Translations under genes and position numbers: made by a program
The notes under the pieces: generated by a model
What the model was told of the DNA's origin: nothing
The model's input: the letters and a program-made list of their open reading frames with translations, nothing else
The model's database searches: none
Assembly: GCF_012926615.1 (NCBI RefSeq)
Contig: NZ_JABBNU010000012.1
Location: 1 to 64,000 of the forward strand
Origin: Marinigracilibium pacificum
GTDB lineage: Bacteria > Bacteroidota > Bacteroidia > Cytophagales > Cyclobacteriaceae
Reading direction: 5' to 3'
DNA length: 64,000 bases
Part shown: positions 63,739-64,000 of the stretch, one piece after another
Layout: each line of letters starts with the position of its first letter
How positions within the stretch are numbered: position 1 is the first letter of the stretch

Positions 63739-64000
63739 TTGAGATTGTAGTTAACGATATTGATTTACTATTAAAACTTCGAAAGGGAGGATTTCTTTCA
63801 GAAGATCATAATTTTAAATTTATAGTACATCAAAATAAATGGGAAAAATCTGATAGAATTGATCAGTTGTACTTAGACCCTTATATCAATAAGGGTATTA
63901 TTTTGATTGATGAATGTGATAGGATGAATATTTCAGAGGTGTTTATTTTATCGGATAAATATAGTCTATTAAAATATACCATTTCTGACTTTATGTCAAT
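63735..64000 (+). CDS. PIN-like protein, cut by the window edge
   Basis: The first 88 codons are visible. The start overlaps the XRE-ImmA stop (ATGA). IEIVVNDIDLLLKLRKGGFL at the start, followed by DLYLDPYINKGIIL-like spacing and ISEVFILSDKYSLLKYTISDF, resembles PIN-domain toxins, in which an early Asp and a later Asp in a helix form the metal site. With the XRE-ImmA partner this looks like a toxin-antitoxin or defence pair, but the gene is incomplete and the call is tentative. Confidence 0.5.
   Translation, partial: MIEIVVNDIDLLLKLRKGGFLSEDHNFKFIVHQNKWEKSDRIDQLYLDPYINKGIILIDECDRMNISEVFILSDKYSLLKYTISDFMS

Larger units (their letters stand above)
53427..64000 (+). mobile_element. Tn7-like transposon (comM-targeting type), partial
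   Basis: Begins with TGT at 53427, immediately next to the interrupted comM, as Tn7-family ends do. It contains a tnsA-tnsB-tnsC-tniQ operon, a TnsE-like gene on the opposite strand, an HNH-helicase operon and an XRE-ImmA/PIN cargo pair. By orientation this is the right, tns-proximal end, adjoining the comM 3' half. The region is visibly more AT-rich than the preceding chromosome. The distal end is not in the window. Tn6022/AbaR-type elements are known to enter comM in Acinetobacter; this would be a Bacteroidota relative. Confidence 0.85.

Overview
The window looks like a chromosomal segment from a Bacteroidota bacterium, most likely a marine or soil Cytophagales relative. Grounds: AT-rich DNA, many short lipoproteins with a late Cys lipobox, a BatA/VWA protein, DUF4199 proteins, BshA (bacillithiol synthesis), a GH3 glycosidase fused to a serine hydrolase, a crtD/cruF/crtY-type carotenoid cluster, and one clear Bacteroidota-type promoter (TTG, 20 nt, TATGTTTG). 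I saw no rRNA, tRNA or CRISPR array.

Layout. 1-5614: M19 dipeptidase, YceI-like protein, CsaA-like protein, three tandem lipocalin-like lipoproteins, a TauE/SafE permease behind a perfect 18-bp inverted repeat, and a small basic secreted protein. 5640-6974: an intact IS256-family insertion sequence. 6987-14254: a His/Asp-rich secreted protein and a lipoprotein, BatA/VWA, a dihydroorotase homologue without its HxH metal motif, two DUF4199 proteins and two family-2 glycosyltransferases. 14255-19376: methyltransferase, TetR regulator, DUF1232 protein, thioredoxin-fold protein, YdjM-like hydrolase, NAD(P)-binding protein, Dtd and a MazG-like pyrophosphohydrolase. 19452-24973: a complete RND efflux operon (adaptor, pump, outer-membrane channel). 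24966-29151: carotenoid operon. 29388-42195 (mostly minus strand): 2-hydroxyacid dehydrogenase, membrane protein, PIN-PhoH ATPase, AlbA_2 protein, a BchI-like AAA/VWA pair, SDR, fatty-acid hydroxylase, BshA and the GH3/serine-hydrolase fusion. 42330-52708: mutL, two rhomboids, uvrB, amidase, two glycosyltransferases and a small beta-barrel-like protein.

The most interesting region is 53427-64000 (right edge). It is the tns-proximal part of a Tn7-like transposon that has split comM (yifB). The 3' half of comM survives at 52738-53426 on the minus strand. At 53427 homology stops, a TGT terminus begins, and repeats resembling transposase binding sites lead into TnsA, TnsB/TniA, TnsC/TniB and TniQ/TnsD genes in one overlapping plus-strand operon. 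Facing it is a minus-strand operon of an HNH-SF2 helicase, a 185-aa basic protein, and a 553-aa protein that I read as a divergent, inverted TnsE. Beyond a regulatory gap with a promoter and operator-like repeats lies an XRE-ImmA protease regulator translationally coupled to a PIN-like protein cut by the window edge. The distal transposon end and the 5' half of comM must lie beyond 64000.

How they probably work together (inference): TniQ recognises the conserved comM coding sequence that flanks the right end, TnsC relays the signal, and TnsA+TnsB cut and join. The TnsE-like protein would provide a second target pathway, possibly with the helicase genes that share its operon. The XRE-ImmA/PIN pair is likely cargo, of defence or addiction type.
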